A stretch of 64,000 nt of DNA from Saccharibacillus brassicae (lineage in GTDB: Bacteria; Bacillota; Bacilli; Paenibacillales; Paenibacillaceae). Numbering within the stretch: position 1 is the stretch's first letter; every line of letters starts with the position of its first letter. The position numbers were made by a program, and so were the translations under genes. Under the pieces are notes generated by a model. It saw nothing but the letters and a program-made list of their open reading frames with translations, was not told the DNA's origin and ran no database searches. Positions 1 to 8,879 of this stretch are shown here, piece after piece. The stretch covers positions 186,001-250,000 of the forward strand of contig NZ_CP041217.1 in the NCBI RefSeq assembly GCF_006542275.1, in the 5' to 3' direction.

Positions 1-84
1 GAGCGCAAGCGCTTCTTTGGCGCTCAGGCTCGGTTGAATCGGATAGAGGTTATCGGTTGGTTCGGATGTACGGGAAGTAGGCAT
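1..84 (-). CDS. trpE: Anthranilate synthase component I, N-terminal fragment
   Basis: Only the first 28 codons are in the window (begins MPTSRTSEPTDNLYPIQPSL); the gene runs off the left edge. The start is an ATG preceded by a good AAGGAGAG ribosome binding site. The fragment alone carries no diagnostic motif. The call rests on position: it follows aroC-aroB-aroH in the same direction, as trpE does in Bacillus, and it sits behind a leader with TRAP-type repeats and an attenuator. It would make anthranilate from chorismate and glutamine as the first step of tryptophan synthesis. Confidence 0.6.
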   Translation of the reverse strand, partial: MPTSRTSEPTDNLYPIQPSLSAKEALAL

Positions 85-218
85 GACTATCTCTCCTTCG
101 AGGTCGAATGGGTTCGAGCGCCTCGAGGCCGCTCCTTCGGGACACCGTTCCTGCTGCCGCGAGAGCCGTCCGATTCCCGCCGCGCGGCGGGAGAACGGGA
201 TCGGCGGGGCGGAGGTTA

Positions 219-249
219 TAAAAAAGACCCCCGCTTCGCAGCAGAGGTC
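219..249 (-). terminator. trp attenuator terminator
   Basis: Minus-strand stem GACCTCTGCT / AGCGGGGGTC with a GCGA loop, followed by six T residues. It lies between the TRAP-type repeats and trpE, so it is placed to abort leader transcription. Confidence 0.65.
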
Positions 250-261
250 TTCGGTATTCGG

Positions 262-299
262 CCTTTTTCGGCGATCTGTTCAAAGATCGCCGAAAAAGG
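262..299 (-). other. Perfect 16-bp inverted repeat in trp leader
   Basis: CCTTTTTCGGCGATCT pairs exactly with AGATCGCCGAAAAAGG around a 6-nt loop. It lies between the TRAP-type repeats and the attenuator. It is not followed by a T-run on the minus strand, so it is more likely a structural spacer, pause element or Shine-Dalgarno-independent fold than a terminator. Its role is unknown. Confidence 0.5.
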
Positions 300-519
300 T
301 CCGATGCCCGATAGGGTGCATTCGTCGATGTATGGTAAAAAAAACCGTGGCGCTTCCGCCTCGAATCCTTCGTTCCATACGTAAACTCTGCTCAGCCTGA
401 CTCTGCTCTGTCTGGCGGTCTGTACCGCCTCGGCCCCTACGGGCCTCACGATTCCCCGCTTCCGCCCGCGAACACTCCTGTTCCCGGCGCGGCAGCGTGA
501 ATCCTTAACTTTGTTCCCT

Positions 520-548
520 ACTATACCGGATCGCCAAGCGGATAGCAA
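520..548 (-). promoter_or_regulatory. Sigma-A-type promoter for the trp leader
   Basis: TTGCTA (543-548) and TATAGT (520-525) are separated by exactly 17 bp on the minus strand, just downstream of aroH. This would start the trp leader near position 513. Confidence 0.5.
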
Positions 549-576
549 GCGCGCCGGCATCCGGCTTGCCGGAAAT

Positions 577-951
577 CTACGAACGGCGGGCCAGATCCGG
601 CCGCAGCACCGTTGCGCCCCGCTGGTACACGTGGTTGATCTCGCGCTGCCCTTTTTCCGTATTCACCTGAATCATCAAGCGGATGCAGCGCGGCAGGCTG
701 CCTTCGACCGGAATCTCCAGCGCGCACATGAGCGGCACGAAATCCCAGCCGGATTGGCGGCGTACGGCAACCGCGGGAAAAGCGGCATCCAAATCATGCG
801 TCACCGTGATCCAGATATTGCTGACCGTCTCGGGCTGTATGCCGTTCTGGGCGGTCATCTCCGCGACCAGTTCCTGCGTCGCCGCGTAAATCTCTTCCCT
901 GTCGTTATGTTCGACCGTTGTCGCTCCGCGAATGCCGCGGTTATAGATCAC
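577..951 (-). CDS. aroH: Chorismate mutase, AroH type
   Basis: 124 residues, the usual size of the monofunctional AroH-fold enzyme that converts chorismate to prephenate for phenylalanine and tyrosine synthesis. The N-terminus carries the family motif IRGATTVEHN, followed by SNIWITVTHDLDAAFPA and VPLMCALEIPVEGSLPRCIR, which hold conserved arginine and glutamate active-site residues. The start is a GTG whose bases overlap the aroB stop (GTGA), so the two genes are translationally coupled. It is the last gene of aroC-aroB-aroH; a separate promoter for trpE lies just beyond its end. Confidence 0.95.
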   Translation of the reverse strand: MIYNRGIRGATTVEHNDREEIYAATQELVAEMTAQNGIQPETVSNIWITVTHDLDAAFPAVAVRRQSGWDFVPLMCALEIPVEGSLPRCIRLMIQVNTEKGQREINHVYQRGATVLRPDLARRS

Positions 952-2060
952 GATGGTTCTCCACTCCTTTTGAGGCGCTCGATGACGCTTCGCACCGTAT
1001 CGGCGTCGACGTCGCTCGCAATCTCGACGCGTCCGACCGCCAGAGGCACGATGAAGATCATCCGGCCTTCCCTGAACTTTTTGTCCCGCTGCATGGCGTC
1101 CATCAGCGCTTCGGTCCCGATATCGGCCGGCAGCGTAACCGGCAGTTCCAGCGCTTCCAGCATCGATACCGTCTCGGCGTGCAGCCCCGCGGCGCCGCGT
1201 TCTTCGCCGATCAGCGCCGCCGCGGCCATGCCGATCGAGATCGCTTCGCCGTGCAGGAAGCGGCCGTATCCCGCGACCGCTTCGATCGCGTGGCCGAGCG
1301 TATGCCCCAGGTTCAGGATCGCCCGCAGATCGTTCTCCCGCTCGTCGCGCGATACGATCCGCGCTTTGATCGCGCAGCCTTGCTCCAGACCGTACGCCAG
1401 CGCTTCGGAATCGAGCGCCAGCAGGCGTCCGGCATTGGCCCGGCACCATTCGGCGAATGCTTTGTCCCAGATCAGCCCGTGCTTGACCATTTCCGCCAAG
1501 CCCGCGCGTACTTCGCGCGGAGGCAGGCTTTTGAGCGTCTCCACGTCGTAGAGCACGAGCTCCGGCTGGTGGAACACGCCGATCATATTTTTGGCAAGCG
1601 GATGATTGACCGCCACTTTGCCGCCCACGCTGCTGTCGTGCGCCAAAATGGTCGTCGGCACCTGCACGAAGCGGATGCCGCGCATGTACGTGCCGGCCAC
1701 GAATCCGGCCAGATCGCCGATGACGCCGCCTCCGAGCGCCAGTATCGCCGAGGAGCGGTCCAGCCCTTCTTCGATGGCGCGCGTAATCAGGTCGTTGTAG
1801 ACGTCAAGCGACTTGGACGGTTCGCCGTGCGGCACGACCGCGCTGAGGGCGCGGTAACCGCCCGCCGTCAGCGCCTCTGTCAACTTGGCGAGATACAGCG
1901 GCCCCGCGTTATCGTCGGTCACGATCAGCAGCGGGCTTTTGTCCGGCACGCCGGCCAGGCGCAAATACTCCGCCGCGTTCGCGAGCAGTCCTTCCCCGAT
2001 CACGATCGGATACGAACGTTCGCCAAGCTCTACCGTCAGCGTCTTCGGCGTCTCCGCCAT
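948..2060 (-). CDS. aroB: 3-dehydroquinate synthase
   Basis: 370 residues. Second step of the shikimate pathway: cyclises DAHP to 3-dehydroquinate using NAD and a divalent metal. Visible motifs are the nucleotide-binding LALGGGVIGDLAGFVAGTY (about 100-120), PTTILAHDSSVGGKVAVN, the metal ligands around RAGLAEMVKHG, and LNLGHTLGHAIE. The ATG start lies 1 nt after the aroC stop, and its stop overlaps the aroH start, giving a tight aroC-aroB-aroH operon feeding chorismate to the adjacent trp and menaquinone genes. Confidence 0.97.
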   Translation of the reverse strand: MAETPKTLTVELGERSYPIVIGEGLLANAAEYLRLAGVPDKSPLLIVTDDNAGPLYLAKLTEALTAGGYRALSAVVPHGEPSKSLDVYNDLITRAIEEGLDRSSAILALGGGVIGDLAGFVAGTYMRGIRFVQVPTTILAHDSSVGGKVAVNHPLAKNMIGVFHQPELVLYDVETLKSLPPREVRAGLAEMVKHGLIWDKAFAEWCRANAGRLLALDSEALAYGLEQGCAIKARIVSRDERENDLRAILNLGHTLGHAIEAVAGYGRFLHGEAISIGMAAAALIGEERGAAGLHAETVSMLEALELPVTLPADIGTEALMDAMQRDKKFREGRMIFIVPLAVGRVEIASDVDADTVRSVIERLKRSGEPS

Positions 2061-2061
2061 A

Positions 2062-3231
2062 TCAGTAATTCTCCAGCTGACGTTTGTAGTTGTCGTAGTT
2101 CGCTTTGATTTCCTCCATCGAATCCCCGCCGAATTTTTCGAGGAACGCTTTGGCGACTTCCCAGGCGACCACGCTCTCCATGACGACGCTCGCGGCCGGC
2201 ACGGCGCAGGCATCGGAACGCTCCACCTGGGCATTGAACGGCTCTTTCGTATCGATGTCCACGCTGCGCAGCGGCTTGTACAGCGTCGGAATCGGCTTCA
2301 TGACGCCGCGGACGACGATCGGCATGCCGTTCGTGATGCCGCCTTCGAAGCCGCCGAGGCGGTTCGAAGCGCGCGTGTAGCCCGTCTCTTCGCTGTGCAG
2401 GATCTCGTCGTGCACCTGCGAGCCGCGCAGTTCGCCGGCTTCGAAGCCGATGCCGATCTCGACGCCTTTGAACGCGTTGATGGACATGACGGCCTGCGCG
2501 ATGCGCGCGTCGAGCTTGCGGTCGTACTGCACGTAGCTGCCGAGACCGATTGGGAGCCCTTCGACGATACATTCGACGACCCCGCCGACCGAATCGCCTT
2601 CTTTTTTGATCAGGTCGATATACGCTTCCATCTTCTTCTCGGTTTCTTCGTCCGCGACGCGGACCGAAGACGCTTCGGTGCGGGCGACCAATTCGTCGAG
2701 CGGCAGGTTGTTGGCCGGAGCGACGATCTCGCCGATCCGCAGCACCTGTCCGCCGATGCGGATGCCGAACACTTCGAGCAGCTGGCGGGCCAGCGCGCCG
2801 ACGGCGACGCGAACGGCCGTTTCGCGGGCGCTGGAACGTTCCAGCACGTTGCGCAGGTCTTTGAGATCGTATTTGAGTCCGCCGTTGAGGTCGGCATGAC
2901 CCGGACGCGGACGGTGGACCCGGCGCTTCTCTTCGTCGGTGCCTTCCATCGGTTCGACGTTCATGATCTTCGTCCAATGCTTCCAGTCGTTGTTGACGAC
3001 GACCAGCGCGATCGGCGCGCCTGTCGTTTGTCCGTGGCGAACGCCGCCTACGATGTCCGCCTGATCCTGCTCGATTTGCATGCGGCGGCCTCGGCCGTAT
3101 CCTTTTTGTCTGCGCAGCAGTTGGAAGTTCAAAGCCTCGAAATCAATCCGCAGATTGCTCGGCATCCCCTCGACGATCGCGGTCAGCTGCGGTCCGTGGG
3201 TCTCCCCGGCGGTCAAGTAACGTAAACTCAT
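2062..3231 (-). CDS. aroC: Chorismate synthase
   Basis: 389 residues, full length. FMN-dependent anti-elimination of phosphate from EPSP to give chorismate. The start [16 protein letters not shown] is the classic N-terminus, and [43 protein letters not shown] and [13 protein letters not shown] are family signatures. First gene of the aroC-aroB-aroH operon. Its product supplies TrpE and AroH next door and also MqnA encoded at 5821-6666, so three chorismate-consuming branches are clustered here. Confidence 0.98.
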   Translation of the reverse strand: MSLRYLTAGETHGPQLTAIVEGMPSNLRIDFEALNFQLLRRQKGYGRGRRMQIEQDQADIVGGVRHGQTTGAPIALVVVNNDWKHWTKIMNVEPMEGTDEEKRRVHRPRPGHADLNGGLKYDLKDLRNVLERSSARETAVRVAVGALARQLLEVFGIRIGGQVLRIGEIVAPANNLPLDELVARTEASSVRVADEETEKKMEAYIDLIKKEGDSVGGVVECIVEGLPIGLGSYVQYDRKLDARIAQAVMSINAFKGVEIGIGFEAGELRGSQVHDEILHSEETGYTRASNRLGGFEGGITNGMPIVVRGVMKPIPTLYKPLRSVDIDTKEPFNAQVERSDACAVPAASVVMESVVAWEVAKAFLEKFGGDSMEEIKANYDNYKRQLENY

Positions 3232-3363
3232 GATGCGTTCCCCCTTTAAACTTTTAAACTGTAAACGGCTAAAATCCTTAAATGTCTTCGCCCATTATAA
3301 CATCTGCCCGCTACTTGTCCAAGACCTTTACCTTTTGCGTCAGACTCCTGTCCGTTCAAGCCG

Positions 3364-3407
3364 AAAAAGCCGCTCCGTTCCGCGGTTGGGCGGGAACGAA
3401 GCGACTT
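3364..3407 (-). terminator. Terminator after cheR
   Basis: Minus-strand inverted repeat around GCTTCGTTCC / GGAACGGAGC followed by CTTTTT. It separates ndk-cheR from the aro operon. Confidence 0.7.
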
Positions 3408-3435
3408 CGGGCGAACCCCGGAACACGGGGAACGG

Positions 3436-4263
3436 TTAGATTTTTTTGTAGAAAAACGTGTCGCACGGTTCAAGTCCGTACTGCCCCGGCGAGAAGATCT
3501 GCTCGGTGCTGCCTACGAACAATACGCCGCCTTTGCGCAGACTGGACGCAAATTTGTGGTACAGCGTCGCTTTGGCTTCTTCCGTAAAGTAGATCATGAC
3601 GTTTCGGCAGACGATCAGGTCGTAACCGTCGTCGAACTTGTCCGTCAGCAGGTTCGCTTTGTGGAAATTGACCGCCCGCTTGAGCTTGTCGTCGACTTTG
3701 TACATGAGGCCTTCCGCTTTGAAATACTTTTCCGCCACTTTGGGAGGAACGTCCTTCAGCGAGCGTTCCAGATATTGGCCCTGCTTGGCTTTGGCCAGTG
3801 CGCCTTCGTCGAGATCGGCCGCGTTCAGCTTGGAATCGCCGAGAATGCCGTGCCCGTCGAGAATCATCGCCAGCGTATACGGTTCTTCGCCGGTCGAGCA
3901 GGCCGCGCTCCATACTTTGAGCCCTTTTTTGCCGCCTGCGCGCAGTTCCGGAATGATCGTGTCGCGCAGCACTTCCCAACGGTTCGGGTTGCGCCAAAAT
4001 TCCGACACGTTGATCGTCATCCGGTCGAGGAATTCGAAGAACAGGTTTTTGTCCTTTTTCATCGCTTCGAAAAACTGGGCGAACGTGCTGTAGCCGTGCT
4101 TGGTGCGCAGCGTCGTCAGGCGACGTTTCATCTGCGCTTCCTTGTATTGGGACAGGTCGATTCCCGTGCTTGCATTTATGCTTTTGATAAACCCGCTGTA
4201 GTCCGGGTCGCTTCCCGGGGCAGATACTTCTTCGCGCCCCGCTCCGCTTCTGATCAGATCCAT
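3436..4263 (-). CDS. cheR: Chemotaxis protein methyltransferase CheR
   Basis: 275 residues. S-adenosylmethionine-dependent methylation of glutamates on chemoreceptors, for adaptation in chemotaxis. It has an N-terminal all-helical CheR_N domain (about 25-75, with the receptor-contact region [15 protein letters not shown]) and a Rossmann methyltransferase domain with [15 protein letters not shown] (SAM loop I), AADLDEGAL, and [17 protein letters not shown]. The ATG overlaps the end of ndk by 10 bp. Placement between ndk and aroC matches B. subtilis. It implies a motile organism. Confidence 0.96.
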   Translation of the reverse strand: MDLIRSGAGREEVSAPGSDPDYSGFIKSINASTGIDLSQYKEAQMKRRLTTLRTKHGYSTFAQFFEAMKKDKNLFFEFLDRMTINVSEFWRNPNRWEVLRDTIIPELRAGGKKGLKVWSAACSTGEEPYTLAMILDGHGILGDSKLNAADLDEGALAKAKQGQYLERSLKDVPPKVAEKYFKAEGLMYKVDDKLKRAVNFHKANLLTDKFDDGYDLIVCRNVMIYFTEEAKATLYHKFASSLRKGGVLFVGSTEQIFSPGQYGLEPCDTFFYKKI

Positions 4264-4697
4264 CGCGCCACCGCCTTGTCATAATCGAGCTGTTCCGCTT
4301 CTGTGAAGAAATTGGCGATCTCGCGCTTGGCGCTGTCAGGACCGTCCGATCCGTGAATCAGGTTAAACGGCGTATGCGCCGCAAAATCCCCGCGAATCGT
4401 GCCCGGCAGCGCTTCCGTGACTTGGGTCTTGCCCATGGCGATCCGGGCCAGCGCGATTACGTCGTCGCCTTCCCATACCATTGCGAACACCGGACCGGAC
4501 GTGATGAATTCAACCAATTTTCCGAAAAACGGCTTGCCTTCGTGCTCGGCGTAATGACGCTTGGCCTGTTCCTCGGATATGTGCATGAATTTCCCCGCCA
4601 CCAGCTTGAATCCTTTGTCTTCGAATCGGCTTACGATCCGTCCGACCAGTCCGCGTTGTACTCCATCGGGTTTGACCATCAAAAAAGTGCGTTCCAT
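4254..4697 (-). CDS. ndk: Nucleoside diphosphate kinase
   Basis: 147 residues, the usual size. Transfers the gamma phosphate between nucleoside tri- and diphosphates through a phosphohistidine. The start [16 protein letters not shown] and the active-site segment [14 protein letters not shown], with the catalytic histidine, are diagnostic. It precedes cheR with a short overlap, so the two are probably co-transcribed. Confidence 0.98.
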   Translation of the reverse strand: MERTFLMVKPDGVQRGLVGRIVSRFEDKGFKLVAGKFMHISEEQAKRHYAEHEGKPFFGKLVEFITSGPVFAMVWEGDDVIALARIAMGKTQVTEALPGTIRGDFAAHTPFNLIHGSDGPDSAKREIANFFTEAEQLDYDKAVARWI

Positions 4698-4796
4698 CGC
4701 AATCTCCCACTTTCGGCATATGATTTATTATCGGCTGAGACGCTTGCTTTTTATAGAGTTAAACGTTTTACACCCAAATTCCTGCCTGAGCCTGCG

Positions 4797-4826
4797 AAAA
4801 AAGGGAGATTCGTCGGAATCTCCCTT
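4797..4826 (-). terminator. Terminator after the menaquinone cluster
   Basis: Perfect stem AAGGGAGATTC / GAATCTCCCTT followed by TTTT on the minus strand, 24 bp after the hepT stop. It ends the hepS-to-hepT operon. Confidence 0.85.
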
Positions 4827-4849
4827 CGCCGTGCCGGTATGAAAATGGT

Positions 4850-5824
4850 TCAATACGTGCGTCTCGACACAAAATGCGCGATATCGCGCAGATGGCGGCG
4901 CGCCCGGATATCGGGCAGCCGGTCGAGCGCCTGCAGCGCTTTTTGCGTATAGCGGTCGGCCAGTTCCTCGGCGCGCGCGATGCCTTCGCTGCCGGTAATC
5001 ATGGCCACGGCGGCGTTCACGTCCGTGCGGCCGTTCGCTTCGTGAATCCGGCCGATCTCGCCCAGCAGCGGATCGCGCAGCCGGTCTTCCTGCAGCGCGT
5101 ACAGCACCGGAATGGTGATGTTGCCCTGGCGGATATCGCTGCCCGGCGGCTTGCCGATCTGCTTCTCCGTTCCGCACAGATCGAGCAGATCGTCCCGGAT
5201 CTGGAACGCCATGCCGACGTTATAGCCGTAATTGTACAGCTCGCGCGCGACTTCCGTCGAAGCGCCGGCGGCAAGAGCGCCCAGTTGGCAGCTGACCGCG
5301 ATCAGCAGCGCCGTTTTGCGGCGAATGCGCAGCAGGTACCGGCGGATGCTCTGACCCGAATTGAAAAAGTCCCGGATCTGTTCCATTTCGCCGATCGACA
5401 TCTCGACCATCGCTTTGGCGAGAATCCGGTGAATCCGCGGATCTTCCAGTCCCGCGACCATCTCCAGCGCCTTGGCGTAAATATAATCGCCCGTATACAT
5501 CGCGATCCGGTTGTCCCATTTCGCTTTGACCGTCAGTTGGCCGCGGCGCGTCTGCGCGTTGTCGATCACGTCGTCGTGCACGAGCGAAGCCATATGGATA
5601 AGTTCCAGCGGGACGGCGACCAGCTTCAACCGATCCAGCTCATACGTGCCGAACTTGCCGCTCAGCAGCACGAACGCCGGACGCAGGCGCTTGCCGCCCG
5701 CTTTCAGCAGATGCATGGCCGCTTCCCCGAGCGCTTCGTTCTCCACTTCGATGCAGGCGTAGAGCGAGCGTTCCACGGCGTCCATATCTTTTTTTAACGT
5801 TCCGAAGATTTCCATTCGTTTCAT
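4850..5824 (-). CDS. hepT: Heptaprenyl diphosphate synthase, catalytic component II
   Basis: 324 residues from the preferred ATG, which overlaps the mqnA stop (ATGA). Trans-prenyltransferase that builds the menaquinone side chain by condensing isopentenyl diphosphate onto an allylic primer. The first Asp-rich motif is in VHDDVIDNAQTRRG and the second in FQIRDDLLD; GGKRLRP binds pyrophosphate. It works as a heterodimer with HepS (8879-9652), encoded at the other end of the same cluster. An upstream in-frame ATG at 5857 would overlap mqnA more and is less likely. Confidence 0.93.
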   Translation of the reverse strand: MKRMEIFGTLKKDMDAVERSLYACIEVENEALGEAAMHLLKAGGKRLRPAFVLLSGKFGTYELDRLKLVAVPLELIHMASLVHDDVIDNAQTRRGQLTVKAKWDNRIAMYTGDYIYAKALEMVAGLEDPRIHRILAKAMVEMSIGEMEQIRDFFNSGQSIRRYLLRIRRKTALLIAVSCQLGALAAGASTEVARELYNYGYNVGMAFQIRDDLLDLCGTEKQIGKPPGSDIRQGNITIPVLYALQEDRLRDPLLGEIGRIHEANGRTDVNAAVAMITGSEGIARAEELADRYTQKALQALDRLPDIRARRHLRDIAHFVSRRTY

Positions 5825-6666
5825 TCGTTCACCCGTATCCGCGTATTGTCGGTCCAAATTTCAATATGCGCTTCCTGCGGCAGCAGTCCCATCTCCCGGG
5901 CGTAACGGAAGTAAAGGTCGAGACCTTCCAGCCGTTCCCGGGTCAAGTCGTAACGCAAATTTTCGAAATATCCCTGCCAGTAAGCCAGTTCCCCGCCGAG
6001 TTCGGCCTGCGCTTTTTCCGCGACCGGCCGCACGTCGGCCAGGCTCCGGCGCTTGCTGTCGGCCAAAGCGTCGGCCAGTTCGCCGATACGTTCCGGATTG
6101 CGCCCGGCCGCCGCTTTGGAGACGGTCCAGACCGCGAAAGTCATACTTTTGCCGGTCCAGTTTTTCCATTCCGCGCCGAGATCGGTCACCGTGTAGCCGG
6201 CGTTGTCCCAATCGGCCCGAATCGCGTGGTCGCCGATCAGCAGCGCGACGTCGGCATGTTCCAGCATCTCTTCGAGATTCGGTTCGCAGGTGACGTACTC
6301 CGGCTTGGCGCCGTACGCTTTTTCCGCGACGATCTTCAGCAGATTGACGGAAGTCGCGGACGTGTTCGTCAGCGCGATTCGTCCGTGCACCGCTTCGGCG
6401 AACGGCTTTTTGGAAAAACACAGGATCGAGCGCACCGGCCCGTCCGCGCTCACCGACAAATCCGGGAGCAGCAGAAAACGGTCCGTCGCCATGCCGTAGG
6501 CAAAAGAAGAGACCGGGCTCATGTCCAGCTCCCCTTCGAGCAGCAGGCGGTTCAGCACGGCCGGAAGCTCCGTCCGGGTCGTCGCCGGAAAACTCAGCGC
6601 CGAGTCGTCGAAGTAATGGTAGACCGGCCAAACGTTGGTGTAGAGGATGCGCCCCAGGCGCAGCAT
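5821..6666 (-). CDS. mqnA: Chorismate dehydratase MqnA (futalosine pathway)
   Basis: 281 residues. Substrate-binding-protein-like fold enzyme that dehydrates chorismate to 3-enolpyruvylbenzoate, the committed step of the futalosine route to menaquinone. Characteristic stretches are the N-terminal RLGRILYTNVWPVYHYF, ELDMSPVSSFAYG, ALTNTSATSVNLLKI, and LLIGDHAI, followed by KNWTGKSMTFAVW. The ATG at 6666 has a strong AAGGAGAG site; an in-frame ATG 10 codons upstream overlaps ubiX. The neighbours (UbiX, prenyltransferase, MenG, HepS/HepT) support a menaquinone role. Confidence 0.93.
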   Translation of the reverse strand: MLRLGRILYTNVWPVYHYFDDSALSFPATTRTELPAVLNRLLLEGELDMSPVSSFAYGMATDRFLLLPDLSVSADGPVRSILCFSKKPFAEAVHGRIALTNTSATSVNLLKIVAEKAYGAKPEYVTCEPNLEEMLEHADVALLIGDHAIRADWDNAGYTVTDLGAEWKNWTGKSMTFAVWTVSKAAAGRNPERIGELADALADSKRRSLADVRPVAEKAQAELGGELAYWQGYFENLRYDLTRERLEGLDLYFRYAREMGLLPQEAHIEIWTDNTRIRVNE

Positions 6667-6677
6667 GCCGCTCTCCT

Positions 6678-7295
6678 TCACGTTTCCTCCCCCCATCTTT
6701 TAAACAGATTGTGATCGATTCCAACACTGTCCAGCACTTTGCCGACCAGAAAATCGACGATTTCTTCGAGCGTGCGGGGACGATGGTAAAAAGCCGGCAT
6801 CGCCGGCACCATTTTGACGCCCAGGCGCGCAAGCTTCAGCATGTTCTCCAAATGGATGGCATGCAGCGGCGTTTCCCTCGGCACGAGCACGAGCGGACGC
6901 CCTTCCTTGAGCATGACGTCCGCCGCCCGCGTCATCAGGTTGTCGGACGAACCGTGCGCGATCGAAGACAGCGTCCCCATCGAACACGGCATAACGATCA
7001 TCCCTTCGGCCCGGAACGAACCGCTGGCGATCGAAGCTCCGATATCCGCCACCGGATGATACACCAGCCGTCCGGCGCGGCCGCCGAAACGGTGCTCCAG
7101 TTCCTGCTCGCGTTTCGACGCGTCGAAATCCATTTCTTCCTTAAATACGCGCCAGCCGGCGTTCGAGACGACCAGATGCACGGTAAAACCGAGATCCAGC
7201 AGTTCTTCGGTCAGCCGGATGCCGTAAACGCTGCCGCTGGCACCGGTGATTCCGACGACCCAGTGCCTGCCGGCGCCCGCGAGTTCGTTTACCAA
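6678..7295 (-). CDS. UbiX-family flavin prenyltransferase
   Basis: 205 residues. Prenylates FMN to make the prFMN cofactor used by UbiD-type decarboxylases; within the futalosine pathway this family supports the late decarboxylation. Evidence: WVVGITGASGSVYGIRL near the start, VVSNAGWRVF, SIASGSFRAEGMIVMPCSMGTLSSIAHG, LVLVPRETPLHAIHLENM and PAMPAFYHRP. The proposed start is a TTG overlapping the last codons of the prenyltransferase gene; the long upstream in-frame extension is antisense noise. No UbiD partner is in the window. Confidence 0.9.
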   Translation of the reverse strand: MVNELAGAGRHWVVGITGASGSVYGIRLTEELLDLGFTVHLVVSNAGWRVFKEEMDFDASKREQELEHRFGGRAGRLVYHPVADIGASIASGSFRAEGMIVMPCSMGTLSSIAHGSSDNLMTRAADVMLKEGRPLVLVPRETPLHAIHLENMLKLARLGVKMVPAMPAFYHRPRTLEEIVDFLVGKVLDSVGIDHNLFKRWGEET

Positions 7296-8161
7296 AACTT
7301 CACCACCAAATCGATCAGAGTGAATACGAAAACAATACTGCTGAGCCAGCTGTTCATCGTGAAAAAGGCGGTCTGCACGCGCCGAAGATCGTTCGGCTTC
7401 ACGATGCGGTGCTGATAGAACAAGATCGAGCACGCAATGACGACGCCGGCCACATACCACCAGCCGAGCGGCGTAATAAACGCAAGCGCAATCAGTCCGA
7501 GCGCCGTCACGGCGTGGAAGCCCTGGGCGATCTTGAGCGCTTTGTGCAGGCCGAACCGGCTCGGGATGGAATAAATGCCTTCCCGCCGGTCGAATTCGAT
7601 ATCGTCGCACGCATAGATCACGTCAAATCCGGCTGTCCAGAACGCGATCGCGATATAGAAGACGAGCGACGACCAGCTGAAGCTGTCGGTCACGGCCGCC
7701 CAACCGCCGAGCGGTGCAAGCGCGATCGTCGCGCCGAGCACGACGTGGCAGAGCCACGTGAAGCGCTTCGTGTACGAATAGGCGATCAGCAGCACGAGGG
7801 CGATCGGGAACAGCGTCAGCGCGAAGCGCGACAGTTCGAACGTCGCCCACAGGAAAAGACCCAGGAACACGACGACAAAAATCGCCACTTCGCGCGTTTT
7901 GAGAAGTCCCGCAGGAATGGCCCGCTTTTCGGTGCGCGGGTTTTTGGCGTCGATGTAACGGTCGATCAGACGGTTCATGCCCATCGCGGCGCTGCGCGCC
8001 CCGATCATGGCCAGCAAAATCCAGCCGGCCTGTCCCCACGAAGGCAGATGCCCGTTAATGACGACCGAGCCGAGCAGCATCCCCATGAACGCGAAGGGAA
8101 GCGCGAATAACGTATGTTCAATCTTGATCATTTCCAAAAAGACACGGATTTTCCCGAACAT
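7289..8161 (-). CDS. mqnP: UbiA-family prenyltransferase (MqnP-like)
   Basis: 290 residues, integral membrane protein with about eight or nine hydrophobic segments. Attaches the polyprenyl chain to the aromatic naphthoquinone precursor. The first Asp-rich motif is NRLIDRYIDAKNPRTEKR and the second is YACDDIEFDRREG, the two Mg-pyrophosphate sites of UbiA enzymes. Annotated by many pipelines as 4-hydroxybenzoate octaprenyltransferase; next to mqnA and hepS/T it is far more likely the menaquinone enzyme. Overlaps the ubiX start. Confidence 0.9.
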   Translation of the reverse strand: MFGKIRVFLEMIKIEHTLFALPFAFMGMLLGSVVINGHLPSWGQAGWILLAMIGARSAAMGMNRLIDRYIDAKNPRTEKRAIPAGLLKTREVAIFVVVFLGLFLWATFELSRFALTLFPIALVLLIAYSYTKRFTWLCHVVLGATIALAPLGGWAAVTDSFSWSSLVFYIAIAFWTAGFDVIYACDDIEFDRREGIYSIPSRFGLHKALKIAQGFHAVTALGLIALAFITPLGWWYVAGVVIACSILFYQHRIVKPNDLRRVQTAFFTMNSWLSSIVFVFTLIDLVVKFW

Positions 8162-8162
8162 T

Positions 8163-8879
8163 TTATTTCTCCTTAATTCCGATGTGCAGCGCGGCGATTC
8201 CGCCGGTCAGCGCGTAAGCTTCCACGTCTTTGAGACCCACTTCACGGAAAATATTCGCCAATTCTTCGCGGCCCGGGAACAGTTTCAACGAATCCGGGAG
8301 CCACTTGTACTGCTCGTAGCTTTTTGCGAACAGCTTGCCCATCTTCGGCAGCATCCGTTCGAAATAAAAATAGTACAGCCCTTTGAACGGCTGGCTCGTC
8401 GGCTTGGACAATTCCAGGCAGACGACCATGCCGCCCGGCTTGACGACGCGGCGCATTTCGTTCAGCACGCGCACCGGATCGGGCACGTTGCGCAGGCCGA
8501 ATCCGATCGTCGCGTAATCGAACGAATTGTCGGCAAACGGCAGTTCCATCGCGTTGCCCTGGAACAGCTCGATCTGTCCGCCGTGCGTATTGCGCGCGAT
8601 CTTGCCCCGGCCCACGTCCAGCATCGCCGGACTGAAATCGAGCCCTTTGACCGGACCGCTGCCGCTTGCTTCGGCCAGGCTGATCGTCCAGTCGCACGTG
8701 CCGCAGCACAGGTCGACGGCGCTGTCGCCTGGGGAGACGGCCATTTTGCGCATGGCAAACTTGCGCCATGCTTTGTGGCGGTTGAAGCTCAAAATATCGT
8801 TCATCCGGTCATATTTCGGCGCAATCTGCTGAAAGACGTCATGGACGAACTCTTCTTTCGGTTTGGGCGAATTCGCCAT
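8163..8879 (-). CDS. menG: Demethylmenaquinone methyltransferase
   Basis: 238 residues. SAM-dependent C-methylation that finishes menaquinone (UbiE/MenG family). The N-terminal VHDVFQQIAPKYDRMNDILSF signature, the SAM motif AVDLCCGTCDW, ATIGFGLRNVPD and LELSKPTSQPFKGLYYFYF are all present. The start ATG overlaps the hepS stop (TAATG arrangement). One base separates its stop from the mqnP start, so the cluster is read as one operon. Confidence 0.95.
   Translation of the reverse strand: MANSPKPKEEFVHDVFQQIAPKYDRMNDILSFNRHKAWRKFAMRKMAVSPGDSAVDLCCGTCDWTISLAEASGSGPVKGLDFSPAMLDVGRGKIARNTHGGQIELFQGNAMELPFADNSFDYATIGFGLRNVPDPVRVLNEMRRVVKPGGMVVCLELSKPTSQPFKGLYYFYFERMLPKMGKLFAKSYEQYKWLPDSLKLFPGREELANIFREVGLKDVEAYALTGGIAALHIGIKEK

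Larger units (their letters stand above)
85..513 (-). promoter_or_regulatory. trp operon leader with TRAP-type binding repeats and attenuator
   Basis: No convincing gene lies in this stretch. On the minus strand there are seven GAG/TAG triplets (445-447, 437-439, 429-431, 406-408, 401-403, 391-393, 386-388), the last four forming GAG-CA-GAG pairs, as in TRAP binding sites. The heptamer AGCAGAG, present twice within these repeats (386-392 and 401-407), is perfectly complementary to CTCTGCT in the 5' arm of the terminator at 219-249. This permits mutually exclusive antiterminator and terminator folds. A perfect 16-bp inverted repeat with a 6-nt loop lies between them (262-299). mtrB, encoding TRAP, is in this window at 9748-9990. 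The TRAP model is inferred by analogy with B. subtilis. Confidence 0.6.

Noticed and set aside
216-560. Minus-strand open frame of 114 codons over the trp leader
   Set aside because: It covers the attenuator, inverted repeat and TRAP-type repeats, has no ribosome binding site and a composition typical of non-coding GC-rich DNA.
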